Under the pieces are notes generated by a model that worked only from the letters and a program-made list of their open reading frames with translations, was not told the origin of the DNA and searched no databases. This document shows positions 12,311 through 19,689 of a stretch of DNA of 21,357 nt, in pieces. Source of the DNA: Treponema sp. (GTDB lineage: Bacteria > Spirochaetota > Spirochaetia > Treponematales > Breznakiellaceae); NCBI GenBank assembly GCA_031272575.1, contig JAISTO010000106.1, forward strand, positions 1 through 21,357, read 5' to 3'. A program made the translations under genes and the position numbers. Every line of letters starts with the position of its first letter. Position 1 is the stretch's first letter.

Positions 12311-14929
12311 ATGAACACCGAAAAACTCACCATAAAGGCGCAGGAGGCGCTGCGCGAGGCGTCGGCGATTGCGCAGCGGGCGGACCACTCGCAGATCGAG
12401 GTGGAGCATCTGCTGCTTGCGCTCCTGAATCAGGATGACGGCATAGTCCGGCCGCTGGTCGAAAAGATCGGCGCGGATCCGGTCGATCTGGCGGCCGGGG
12501 CCGAGGCGCTCACGCGGAGTGTGCCGAAAGTGTACGGCGAGGCCGCGCAGGTCTACTTTTCGTCCGCGGTATCGAAGGTCGTGGCGAAGGCCGAGGCCGA
12601 GGCGGCCGCGCTGAAGGACGAGTTCACCTCGACCGAGCATATCCTCCTGGCGATTGCGGAGGGGGAGGGCCGGGCCGCGGACCTGCTCAGGAAGGCCGGG
12701 GTCAGCCGTGACGCTATCCTGGGGGCCCTCAAGGCGGTGCGCGGGAACGCGCGGGTCACGGATCAGAACCCGGAGGAAAAGTACCAGGTGCTGGATAAAT
12801 ACTGCCGGGACCTCACGAGCCTTGCGCGGCAGGAGAAACTGGACCCGGTGATAGGCCGGGACGAGGAAATCCGGCGCTGTATGCAGGTGCTCTCGCGGCG
12901 CACGAAAAACAACCCGGTGCTGATAGGGGAGCCGGGGGTCGGCAAGACGGCCATCGTGGAAGGGCTTGCGCGGCGCATCGTGGCCGGGGACGTGCCGGAG
13001 GGGCTCAAAAACAAGAAACTGCTGGCCCTCGATCTGGGGGCGCTCGTTGCGGGCGCCAAGTTCCGCGGCGAGTTCGAGGAGCGCCTCAAAGCGGTCATAG
13101 GCGAAGTGCAGGCGGCGGATGGAGCCATCATCCTTTTTATTGATGAACTGCATACCCTCGTGGGGGCCGGGGCCGCGGAGGGCGCGACCGACGCGTCCAA
13201 CCTGCTCAAGCCCGCGCTGGCCCGCGGGGAACTGCGCTGCATAGGGGCCACGACGCTCGACGAGTATCGCAAGTATATCGAAAAGGACGCGGCGCTCGAG
13301 CGCCGCTTTCAACAGGTCTACACGCCGGAGCCCTCGGTCGAGGATACGATCGCCATACTGCGGGGCCTCAAGGAGCGCTACGAACTGCACCATGGGGTGC
13401 GCATAAAGGACGAGGCGCTCGTCGCGGCCGCGACCCTGTCGAACCGCTACATTACGAGCCGCTTCCTGCCGGACAAGGCCATCGATCTGGTGGACGAGGC
13501 CGCGAGCCGGCTCAAAATGGAACTGGACTCGCGCCCCACGGAACTGGACAAACTGGAGCGCCGCCTGTTGCAACTGTCCATCGAAAAGCAGGCGCTCTCC
13601 CGCGAGGAGGACGCGGCCTCGAAGGAGCGTCTCGGCAAGTTGGACAAAGAGATCGCGGACCTCAGCGCGGAGCGTGACGCGATGCGCGCCCGCTGGGAAG
13701 CGGAAAAAAGCGACATCCAGAAGATACGCGGCCTTAAGCAGCGGATCGAAGACCTGCGCATCGAGGAGGCGCGCTGGGAGCGGGAGGGGAACCTGAGCAA
13801 GGCGGCGGAGGTGAAGCACGGGAAAATCCCGGAGGCGAAAAAGCAACTGGACGCGCTCAGCGCGCAGATGGAAAAAAAGCGGGGCGAGGCCGCGCTCCTG
13901 CGGGAGGAGGTGAGCGAGGAGGACATCGCCGCGGTGGTGTCCACCTGGACGGGCATACCGGTGGCGAAGATGCTCTCCGGCGAACTGCAAAAATATCTCG
14001 AACTGGAAAAAGTGCTCGCGAGGCGGGTCGTGGGGCAGGAGGCAGCGGTGCGGGCCGTCTCCGACGCGATACGCCGGAACAAGGCCGGTCTCTCGGACGC
14101 GGGCCGCCCCCTGGGGAGTTTCCTTTTCCTCGGGCCCACCGGCGTGGGAAAAACCGAACTGGCCAAGACCCTGGCCGAGTTTCTGTTCAACGAGGAAAAG
14201 GCCCTCACCCGCATCGACATGAGCGAGTACGGCGAAAAGCACTCGGTGAGCCGGCTGATAGGCGCCCCCCCCGGGTATGTGGGTTACGAGCAGGGGGGCC
14301 AACTCACCGAGGCGGTCCGCAGGCGGCCCTACAGCGTCATCCTTTTTGACGAAATCGAAAAAGCGCACCCGGAGGTCTTCAACGTCTTTTTGCAGATACT
14401 GGACGACGGAAGACTGACCGACGGTCAGGGGCGGGTGGTCGATTTCAAAAATGTGATCATCATTATGACGAGCAACCTGGGAAGCGATCTTATCCTCGAG
14501 GCGAAAAAGCCGGATGACATAAAGGCCGCGCTTTCGGAACTGCTGAAGCAGCGCTTCCGCCCCGAGTTCCTCAACCGCATCGACGAGACCGTCATCTTCA
14601 ACCGGCTCGGCAAGGATGACATAGGCCGCATCGTGGACATACAACTGGCGCGCCTTTCAGAGCGCCTTGCGGAGCGCAACATCACCCTGAAGACGACCCC
14701 GGCCGCAAAGGAGGTCCTGGCCGAGCGGGGCTACGACCCCCTCTTCGGCGCGCGGCCCCTCAAGCGCACTATCCAGGCGGACGTGGAAAACCCGCTCGCG
14801 CTCGCGATCATCAGCGGCAAGGTAAAGGAAGGCGATACGGTCGCGGTGGACAAGGGCGTAGACGCGCCGGATGGCGCGTCCCCCATCGCGTTCAAGGTGG
14901 GGAAGGCGGCGCGCCCTCTTGAAAAATGA
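12311..14929 (+). CDS. clpB: ATP-dependent disaggregase chaperone ClpB
   Basis: An 872-residue Hsp100 protein of normal family length. The N-terminal Clp repeat domain (LTIKAQEALREASAIAQRAD onward) spans about 1-145. The first AAA+ domain has Walker A GEPGVGKT at 206-213, Walker B ILFIDELHT and the arginine finger in AALERRFQ. A long middle coiled coil (about 400-520), the feature that separates ClpB from ClpA/ClpC and contacts DnaK, precedes the second AAA+ domain with Walker A GPTGVGKT at 608-615, pore loop GYVGYEQGG and sensor 2 GARPLKR. There is no IGF/L loop for ClpP, as expected. It threads aggregated proteins through its hexameric pore with DnaK in the cytoplasm. Start at 12311 is chosen over 12305 because it coincides with predicted +1 and gives MNTEKLTIKAQEAL. 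The promoter of the next operon overlaps its last codons. Confidence 0.96.
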   Translation: MNTEKLTIKAQEALREASAIAQRADHSQIEVEHLLLALLNQDDGIVRPLVEKIGADPVDLAAGAEALTRSVPKVYGEAAQVYFSSAVSKVVAKAEAEAAALKDEFTSTEHILLAIAEGEGRAADLLRKAGVSRDAILGALKAVRGNARVTDQNPEEKYQVLDKYCRDLTSLARQEKLDPVIGRDEEIRRCMQVLSRRTKNNPVLIGEPGVGKTAIVEGLARRIVAGDVPEGLKNKKLLALDLGALVAGAKFRGEFEERLKAVIGEVQAADGAIILFIDELHTLVGAGAAEGATDASNLLKPALARGELRCIGATTLDEYRKYIEKDAALERRFQQVYTPEPSVEDTIAILRGLKERYELHHGVRIKDEALVAAATLSNRYITSRFLPDKAIDLVDEAASRLKMELDSRPTELDKLERRLLQLSIEKQALSREEDAASKERLGKLDKEIADLSAERDAMRARWEAEKSDIQKIRGLKQRIEDLRIEEARWEREGNLSKAAEVKHGKIPEAKKQLDALSAQMEKKRGEAALLREEVSEEDIAAVVSTWTGIPVAKMLSGELQKYLELEKVLARRVVGQEAAVRAVSDAIRRNKAGLSDAGRPLGSFLFLGPTGVGKTELAKTLAEFLFNEEKALTRIDMSEYGEKHSVSRLIGAPPGYVGYEQGGQLTEAVRRRPYSVILFDEIEKAHPEVFNVFLQILDDGRLTDGQGRVVDFKNVIIIMTSNLGSDLILEAKKPDDIKAALSELLKQRFRPEFLNRIDETVIFNRLGKDDIGRIVDIQLARLSERLAERNITLKTTPAAKEVLAERGYDPLFGARPLKRTIQADVENPLALAIISGKVKEGDTVAVDKGVDAPDGASPIAFKVGKAARPLEK

Positions 14930-14947
14930 AACAGTATCGTCTATAAT
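14919..14947 (+). promoter_or_regulatory. Near-consensus promoter of the TmpA/TmpB-like operon
   Basis: TTGAAA (14919-14924), 17-base spacer and a perfect TATAAT (14942-14947). The -35 box lies in the last codons of clpB and the clpB stop falls in the spacer. Transcription would start near 14954, giving a leader of about 50 bases with AAGGAGG (14991-14997) before the ATG at 15003. Predicted strong and constitutive. Confidence 0.8.
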
Positions 14948-15002
14948 ATTGTTTATTAAACAGATGAAGTTCAAAAACACACACTGCCTTAAGGAGGTAT
15001 GT

Positions 15003-16091
15003 ATGCGTCACGCAAAACACTATTCGGAGGGGGGCTTGCTGGCCGCGCTGCTGGCCGTGCTGCTGGCAGCGTGCGCCTCGCCGCCGCCCAAACTGGAGCC
15101 GGAACCCGCTCCTGTCGCCGAGCCGGAACCGGCGCCGGAACCGGAACCCGCGCCGGCAGGAGCGGACGAGGCTGAACTCGAGGCGATCAAGACCGACCGC
15201 CGCCTGGTGCTCGATTTTGAAGGCCAGACCTTCTTCCCGGAGGAATGCGCGTCCGCCGAGACCCTCTACCAGGAGGCGCTTGCCGCGCCGGGGGCGGGTT
15301 CCACGGAAAGCGCGTACCCGGCTGCCGCGCAGGCCTGGGAAGCCCTGAAGGACAAGACCCTCCCGCGCTACTACGCGGAGCGCGAAAAGGAGGTGCTGGC
15401 GGTCCGCTCCAGAGCCACCGACGGCGCAATCGAGGAACTTGGCCCCGCTTACCTGGAAAAGACTGACGCCGTAACGCTCGCGGCAAAAAACGCGTACGAG
15501 GCCGGTCAGTATTACGAGGCAAAGGACGCGATCTTCAACGCTATCGCCCGCTACGAGACCATAGTGAAGGGGCTCGAGGCATATTCGGTACGCGGGACTA
15601 TCATCAATGGAGATTTATACCGCTTCGATCCGGACAATGTTGACAGCGGGGACAGCGCCTTCAACGAGGGGCGGGCGGCCTGGGACGCGGACAATATCGA
15701 GGCCGCTGCCGAGGCCGCATCCCGGGCGCTCGGCTTGTACGCGGCCGCGCTCGCTGCGGGCAGACGCGGGGCTGCGCAGGAGCAGGCCGTGGATGCGGAG
15801 GAAGCGCGGAACAAGGCCCTGGACGCAAAAGCGAATGTCGCGGTAAAGAAAGATTTCGCCGAGGCGGACGCGGTTTTTGTATCGGGCCGCAAGTCCTTTG
15901 ACGCGGAGGCCTGGGGCGAGGCCCTTACCCACTACGGGCAGGCCGCGGCCCTTTTCACGGAGGCGGCCGCGCGGGCAGACGAGAAGCGCCTTTCCGCGCA
16001 GGATGCGCTCAGCAAGGCGGAGCGCATCCTCGAAGAGAGCGACGAGACCGCGGCGCAGGCCGAGGCGCTGCTTGAAGGAGGAACCCTATGA
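15003..16091 (+). CDS. TmpA-like lipoprotein
   Basis: A 362-residue lipoprotein. The ATG at 15003 is chosen over longer in-frame openings because AAGGAGG is correctly spaced and it gives a signal peptide with lipobox LAAC (C24). A Pro-Glu-Ala spacer (residues 27-55, repeated EPEPAP) follows, then about 300 residues of Ala/Glu-rich helix with TPR-like segments (AYPAAAQAWEALKDKTLPRY, AAKNAYEAGQYYEAKDAIFN, AFNEGRAAWDADNIEAAAEA). Such proteins sit on the periplasmic face of a membrane. The gene overlaps the next by ATGA. A lipoprotein followed by a repeat-bearing protein with a 4-base overlap matches, from memory, the tmpA-tmpB arrangement of Treponema pallidum; sequence identity was not tested. 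Function in that species is unclear beyond being a membrane antigen. Confidence 0.72.
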   Translation: MRHAKHYSEGGLLAALLAVLLAACASPPPKLEPEPAPVAEPEPAPEPEPAPAGADEAELEAIKTDRRLVLDFEGQTFFPEECASAETLYQEALAAPGAGSTESAYPAAAQAWEALKDKTLPRYYAEREKEVLAVRSRATDGAIEELGPAYLEKTDAVTLAAKNAYEAGQYYEAKDAIFNAIARYETIVKGLEAYSVRGTIINGDLYRFDPDNVDSGDSAFNEGRAAWDADNIEAAAEAASRALGLYAAALAAGRRGAAQEQAVDAEEARNKALDAKANVAVKKDFAEADAVFVSGRKSFDAEAWGEALTHYGQAAALFTEAAARADEKRLSAQDALSKAERILEESDETAAQAEALLEGGTL

Positions 16092-17176
16092 TCAAGCGTT
16101 TGTTGATTTTGACGGCGCTGGGCGCCGTAACGTTCCTGCCTGTTTTTGCGCAGGACACTGAGGCGGAGGACAGCGGCGCCTATACCGACGCCATGGCGGA
16201 CACCGACGCGGACGAGGAGGCGGCGGCGGACGTCACCCTGACGGAAACGGAGGAGGCCGCGAAGCCGGACGAGGCGGCGGCGGACGTCACCCTGACGGAA
16301 ACGGAGGAGGAGGCGGAGCCGGACGAGGCGGCGGCGGACGTCACCCTGACGGAAACGGAGGAGGCCGCGAAGCCGGACGAGGCGGCGGCGGACGTCACCC
16401 TGACGGAAACGAAGGAAGAGGCGGCGGCGGACGTCACCCTGACGGAAACGGAGGAGGAGGAGGCGGAGCCGGACGAGGCGGCGGCAGACGTCACCCTGAC
16501 GGAAACGGAGGAGGAGGCGGAGCCGTCGGATGACGACTCTATCCCTGACAGTATCCGCTACAACCGCTGGTACCGCGCGAGCGAGCGCTACACGAAACTG
16601 GCAAAAGAGGCCTATGACGAGGGGGATTACGACCTTTCGGAGGAGTACTCGGCCAAGGCCATCGAGAACGCGGCGCTGTCGGACGCCTATGTCGCGCGCA
16701 TGCTCAAGATGCGGGAGGCCGACGAGACGATCGCGGCGGCGCGGGCGCGCTTCGAGTGGGCGGAGGCGCAGAACGCCGCCCAGCGCTTCCCGGAGAGTTT
16801 TGCTGCCGCGCAGAGCGGGCTCAGCGATGCGGGCAGGCGCCGCGGCGAGGGCGATTTCGACGGCGCGACGGCGGCGGCGCGGGGTGTGCTCGAGGCGCTG
16901 GCGCTCGTCACCGAGGAGATCGTGCTTCCGGCAAAGTACCGCGTACAGCCCTGGGCCATAAGCAGGGACTGCTTCTGGAACATAGCGGGCAGGGCCTGGG
17001 CCTACGGCGATGCGACAAAGTGGCGCATACTCTACAACGCAAATAAGTCGAAACTGCCAAATCCATCCAATCCTGACATTATCAGACCCGGCACCGTTCT
17101 TGACATTCCGAGCATCAAGGGGGAAATCCGCAGGGGCTTCTGGGAAGCAGGCAGGACCTATACGCCGCTGCGGTAG
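16088..17176 (+). CDS. TmpB-like exported protein: acidic tandem repeats plus LysM-like domain
   Basis: A 362-residue protein. A signal peptide (MIKRLLILTALGAVTFLPVFA, cleaved before QD) is followed by six acidic repeats with the core AAADVTLTETEE (residues 43-146), a helical region with SERYTKLAKEAYDEGDYDLS and an Arg/Ala-rich stretch. The C-terminal domain (about 282-345) has YRVQPWAISRDCFWNIA, then WRILYNANKSKLPNPSNPD and IIRPGTVLDIP, the strand-helix-helix-strand order of LysM. LysM binds N-acetylglucosamine of peptidoglycan, so this is probably a wall-attached periplasmic protein. AAGGAGG (16075-16081) and the ATGA overlap with the upstream lipoprotein indicate coupled expression. The resemblance to treponemal TmpB is by layout and by the RDCFWNIA-type C-terminus. 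The repeat part is likely disordered and highly negative. Confidence 0.75.
   Translation: MIKRLLILTALGAVTFLPVFAQDTEAEDSGAYTDAMADTDADEEAAADVTLTETEEAAKPDEAAADVTLTETEEEAEPDEAAADVTLTETEEAAKPDEAAADVTLTETKEEAAADVTLTETEEEEAEPDEAAADVTLTETEEEAEPSDDDSIPDSIRYNRWYRASERYTKLAKEAYDEGDYDLSEEYSAKAIENAALSDAYVARMLKMREADETIAAARARFEWAEAQNAAQRFPESFAAAQSGLSDAGRRRGEGDFDGATAAARGVLEALALVTEEIVLPAKYRVQPWAISRDCFWNIAGRAWAYGDATKWRILYNANKSKLPNPSNPDIIRPGTVLDIPSIKGEIRRGFWEAGRTYTPLR
16214..16525 (+). repeat. Six-copy coding tandem repeat
   Basis: The core GACGTCACCCTGACGGAAAC recurs at 16229, 16283, 16337, 16391, 16430 and 16487, i.e. at spacings of 54, 54, 54, 39 and 57 bases, all multiples of three. Copies are nearly identical at DNA level, with GCGAAG or GAGGCGGAG variants alternating in the linker, suggesting recent expansion by units of one or two copies. 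Confidence 0.9.
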
Positions 17177-17177
17177 C

Positions 17178-18305
17178 ATGGCCGCAAAAAAGGCAGCCCC
17201 CTCCGGCAGGGCGCCGGAGGGGGCTGCGACTCCAGCGAAGGCGCGGCCCGCGCAAGCGCGGCCCGCGCAAGCGCGGGCTGACGAGGAACCCGGCATCCTG
17301 CATGCGGAGGCAGCGCTCTCCGAGGACGAGCGGGACAGCGCGCTCCGCCCGCACACGCTGCAGGACTTCGTGGGGCAGGCCGCGATCAAAGAGAACCTCG
17401 CGGTGTACATCGAGGCCGCGCGCAGCCGGGGGGACAGCCTCGATCACGTCTTTTTGACCGGCCCGCCCGGGCTTGGCAAAACGACGCTGGCGCAGATCGT
17501 GGCGCGGGAACTCGGCGTGGACTTCCGGCAGACCTCCGCGCCCGTGCTGGAAAAACCCAAAGACCTGGCCGGCATACTCACCAACCTGTCGGCGCGCTCC
17601 GTCTTTTTCATTGATGAAATCCACCGCCTCAAACCCGCTATCGAGGAAATGCTCTACATCGCGATGGAGGACTACGAGATGGACTGGATCGTGGGGCAGG
17701 GGCCGGCGGCGCGTACGCTCCGCATCCCGATCCAGCCCTTCACGCTGGTGGGCGCGACGACCCGCGCGGGCAGCGTGGCGGCGCCGCTCATAAGCCGCTT
17801 CGGGATACCGTTCCGGCTCTCGCTCTACGAAGCGGCGGACATGGAGGCGATCATCAGGCGCTCGGCGGCCCTGCTCAACGTGCGGGTCGAAGGCGACGCC
17901 GCCTCGCTCCTGGCCCGTTGCGCCCGCGGCACCCCCCGCGTCGCGAACCGCCTCCTCCGCCGCATGATCGACTTCGCGCAGGTGCTTGGCTCGGGCCCCG
18001 TCACCGTGGAAACGGCGCAAGAGGGGCTCCGCCGCCTCGAAATAGACTGCATGGGGCTCGAGCGCCTCGACCGCGACATACTCCGCATGATCATCGAGCG
18101 CTACGCGGGCGGCCCGGTCGGCGCCGAGACCCTGGCGATCTCTATCGGCGAGTCAGTGGACACCCTCGAGGACTACTACGAGCCCTACCTTATCCAGGCC
18201 GGCTTCCTCCAGCGCAGCCCCCGCGGCCGCATGGTGACCGATCTGGCCTATCGTCACCTTAACCTCGAACGCTCCCGCGCCGCCGCGGAGGGGCTGTTCG
18301 GGTAA
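17178..18305 (+). CDS. ruvB: Holliday junction branch-migration helicase subunit RuvB
   Basis: A 375-residue AAA+ motor. Walker A GPPGLGKT is at 95-102, Walker B with DEIH at 146-149, sensor 1 GATTRAG, arginine finger in LISRFGIPFRL, and the C-terminal winged helix contains DTLEDYYEPYLIQAGFLQR. RuvB hexamers with RuvA drive branch migration of Holliday junctions in recombinational repair. The ATG follows the LysM gene's stop by one base and has no Shine-Dalgarno, so translation probably depends on termination of that gene. About 37 residues of Ala/Pro/Arg-rich sequence precede the conserved start of the family near DEEPGILHAEA. They are encoded by a 15-bp hairpin and a 15-bp tandem repeat, look acquired, and no other in-frame ATG, GTG or TTG lies between. 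ruvA is not beside it. Confidence 0.95.
   Translation: MAAKKAAPSGRAPEGAATPAKARPAQARPAQARADEEPGILHAEAALSEDERDSALRPHTLQDFVGQAAIKENLAVYIEAARSRGDSLDHVFLTGPPGLGKTTLAQIVARELGVDFRQTSAPVLEKPKDLAGILTNLSARSVFFIDEIHRLKPAIEEMLYIAMEDYEMDWIVGQGPAARTLRIPIQPFTLVGATTRAGSVAAPLISRFGIPFRLSLYEAADMEAIIRRSAALLNVRVEGDAASLLARCARGTPRVANRLLRRMIDFAQVLGSGPVTVETAQEGLRRLEIDCMGLERLDRDILRMIIERYAGGPVGAETLAISIGESVDTLEDYYEPYLIQAGFLQRSPRGRMVTDLAYRHLNLERSRAAAEGLFG
17193..17227. other. Perfect 15-bp inverted repeat inside the ruvB 5' coding region
   Basis: GCAGCCCCCTCCGGC (17193-17207), a five-base loop, and its exact complement GCCGGAGGGGGCTGC (17213-17227). On the minus strand the stem is followed by a C and six T, resembling an intrinsic terminator, yet no minus-strand gene leads into it. 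In ruvB mRNA it starts 15 bases after the start codon. Confidence 0.8.
17241..17270 (+). repeat. Two-copy 15-bp tandem repeat in ruvB
   Basis: GCGCGGCCCGCGCAA occurs twice without a gap, and a third partial copy begins at 17271. It encodes ARPAQ repeated in the N-terminal extension of RuvB. Confidence 0.85.
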
Positions 18306-18328
18306 GGGGGCTGCCCGCCCTCCCCCTT
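18304..18328 (+). terminator. Weak hairpin after ruvB
   Basis: AAGGGGG (18304-18310) can pair with CCCCCTT (18322-18328) around an 11-base loop, followed only by T and A. It may help end the ruvB transcript but lacks a real T tract, and it overlaps the -35 box of the next promoter. Confidence 0.3.
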
Positions 18329-18357
18329 TACACGACCCCTCCCCCCTGCGCTACCCT
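18327..18357 (+). promoter_or_regulatory. Predicted promoter of the acyltransferase gene, start codon at +1
   Basis: TTTACA (18327-18332), 19-base spacer with six consecutive C, and TACCCT (18352-18357). Six bases later comes the ATG at 18364, the expected transcription start. There is no Shine-Dalgarno. The -10 box is imperfect, so the call leans on the geometry shared with rpe and clpB. Confidence 0.45.
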
Positions 18358-18363
18358 ATCCCC

Positions 18364-19689
18364 ATGCCAAAACCCTACAGGCGGCCGGTTTGCATGGCCT
18401 CCCCGGATGTCCGTGTGCCCCCGCCCCGCGTCTCGAAGGGGGCGCTGCTTTTCGTGCGAGTCGCGGCCAGGGCCTACCTGCGCTTCGCCCTCGGCATAGG
18501 GCGGGTCTCTGTGCGCGGCGAGGAGGCCCTCCTGCGGGTCTTCCAGAGCGCCCTTGCGGGGGAGGCCGGCGTCATCCTCGCGTTTCAGCATGCCTGCGGT
18601 GACGAACCGCAGATCCTCGGGTGGTACTTTTTTAACCGCCTCGCGCGCGCGGCACGGCGGGCGGGTGTGCGCCTCGCGCGCCGCCCCCGCGCCGTCTTCG
18701 TCTACGGCTACGAGGTCCTCCGCTGGGGGGGCGGCCTTTCCCGCTTCATCATGCCGCGGCTCGGGGCGCTCCCCATCTATCACTCGAAGGTGGACAGCGG
18801 GGGCATGGCGCGCATCTACGCGGCCCTGACCGAGGGCCTCTACCCGCTCGCGCTCGCGCCCGAGGGGCAGGTCTCGTACACCCAGGATGCGGTGCCCCGG
18901 CTCGAGCCGGGGGTGGTGCGCATCGGCTTCGGGGCGGCGGAGCGCCTCGAAAAAGCGGGGCGGGCGCGGGATGTCATCGTCGTGCCCATCGCGTTCCGTT
19001 ACCGCTACGGCCGGGGCGCGGAGCGGGCCCTCGAGCGCCTCCTCGCCCGGGCCGAGCGCCTCGCGGGGCTCAAGCGGGCGCCGCGGGCCTCCTTCGCGGA
19101 GCGCGCCGAGCGCTGCCGCGAGGCCATGCTCCGCGCCAACGAGGCGCGTTACGGGCTTAAGGATGACGGGCAGCGCCCCTTCGCGGCCCGCGTGGATCGG
19201 GTCATTGACGCGGCTTTTTCCCGCGCCGAGGGCATACTCGGCTTCGCCGCGCGGGGCGATCACTTCAACCGTATGTACGAACTGCGGCAGCAGTGCTGGG
19301 ATCGCGTCATCCTGCCCGGCGTCGAGACCCTCGAGGGCCTCCCGCCGCTCGAGCGCGCGCTCATGGACCTCCGCGCGGGCGAGGCCTGGCATGCGGGACG
19401 GCATCTGGAACTGGTGGACTTCGCCTGGTACTTCCGGGGGGACGTCCCGCCTGACGACGCGCCGCTTGAGCGCCGCATCGAGTACGCGCAGAACCTCTGG
19501 GACTTCGCCAACCGCGGCATGGGCGGGGCCTACGTAGACCGCCGCGCCGTCGTTCCCCGCCATGCACGGATCAGCGTGGGGCCCCCCATCACCCTAAGTG
19601 ACCGCCTCGCTTCCTACAAGCGGGACAAGCGCGCGGCCGTCGATGCCGTCCTCGCGGAAATTAAGGCGGCGTACGAGCATCCCGAATGA
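18364..19689 (+). CDS. PlsC-type lysophospholipid/glycerolipid acyltransferase-like protein
   Basis: A 441-residue protein, longer than typical PlsC (about 250). Residues 30-200 hold the acyltransferase pattern: VILAFQHACGDEPQIL with H76, RFIMPRLGALPIYHSK-like block III, and LALAPEGQVSYT with E167-G168-Q169 replacing the usual PEGT. The family's HX4D motif is irregular here (H76 followed by D80 and E81), so catalytic spacing is HX3D or HX4E. The C-terminal 200 residues are charged and helical with no family I recognise. A basic hydrophobic segment near 28-46 may associate with the inner membrane. Probable role is acyl transfer to a glycerolipid or related acceptor in the cytoplasmic leaflet; substrate unknown. 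It overlaps the metal-binding lipoprotein gene by ATGA, hence one operon. Confidence 0.75.
   Translation: MPKPYRRPVCMASPDVRVPPPRVSKGALLFVRVAARAYLRFALGIGRVSVRGEEALLRVFQSALAGEAGVILAFQHACGDEPQILGWYFFNRLARAARRAGVRLARRPRAVFVYGYEVLRWGGGLSRFIMPRLGALPIYHSKVDSGGMARIYAALTEGLYPLALAPEGQVSYTQDAVPRLEPGVVRIGFGAAERLEKAGRARDVIVVPIAFRYRYGRGAERALERLLARAERLAGLKRAPRASFAERAERCREAMLRANEARYGLKDDGQRPFAARVDRVIDAAFSRAEGILGFAARGDHFNRMYELRQQCWDRVILPGVETLEGLPPLERALMDLRAGEAWHAGRHLELVDFAWYFRGDVPPDDAPLERRIEYAQNLWDFANRGMGGAYVDRRAVVPRHARISVGPPITLSDRLASYKRDKRAAVDAVLAEIKAAYEHPE

Noticed and set aside
12260..14644. 794-codon open frame antisense to clpB
   Set aside because: It mirrors a secure clpB gene in GC-rich DNA where stop codons are rare; the translation is Arg/Leu/His-rich without motifs and has no ribosome-binding site.
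17186..17227. Minus-strand intrinsic terminator at the ruvB start
   Set aside because: The hairpin and T run are real, but no minus-strand gene or promoter leads into it, so it is listed as a hairpin, not a terminator.
15932..17410. 492-codon minus-strand frame with RFRQGDVRRRL-like repeats
   Set aside because: The repeats are the antisense image of the acidic tandem repeats in the LysM protein gene; no start signals.
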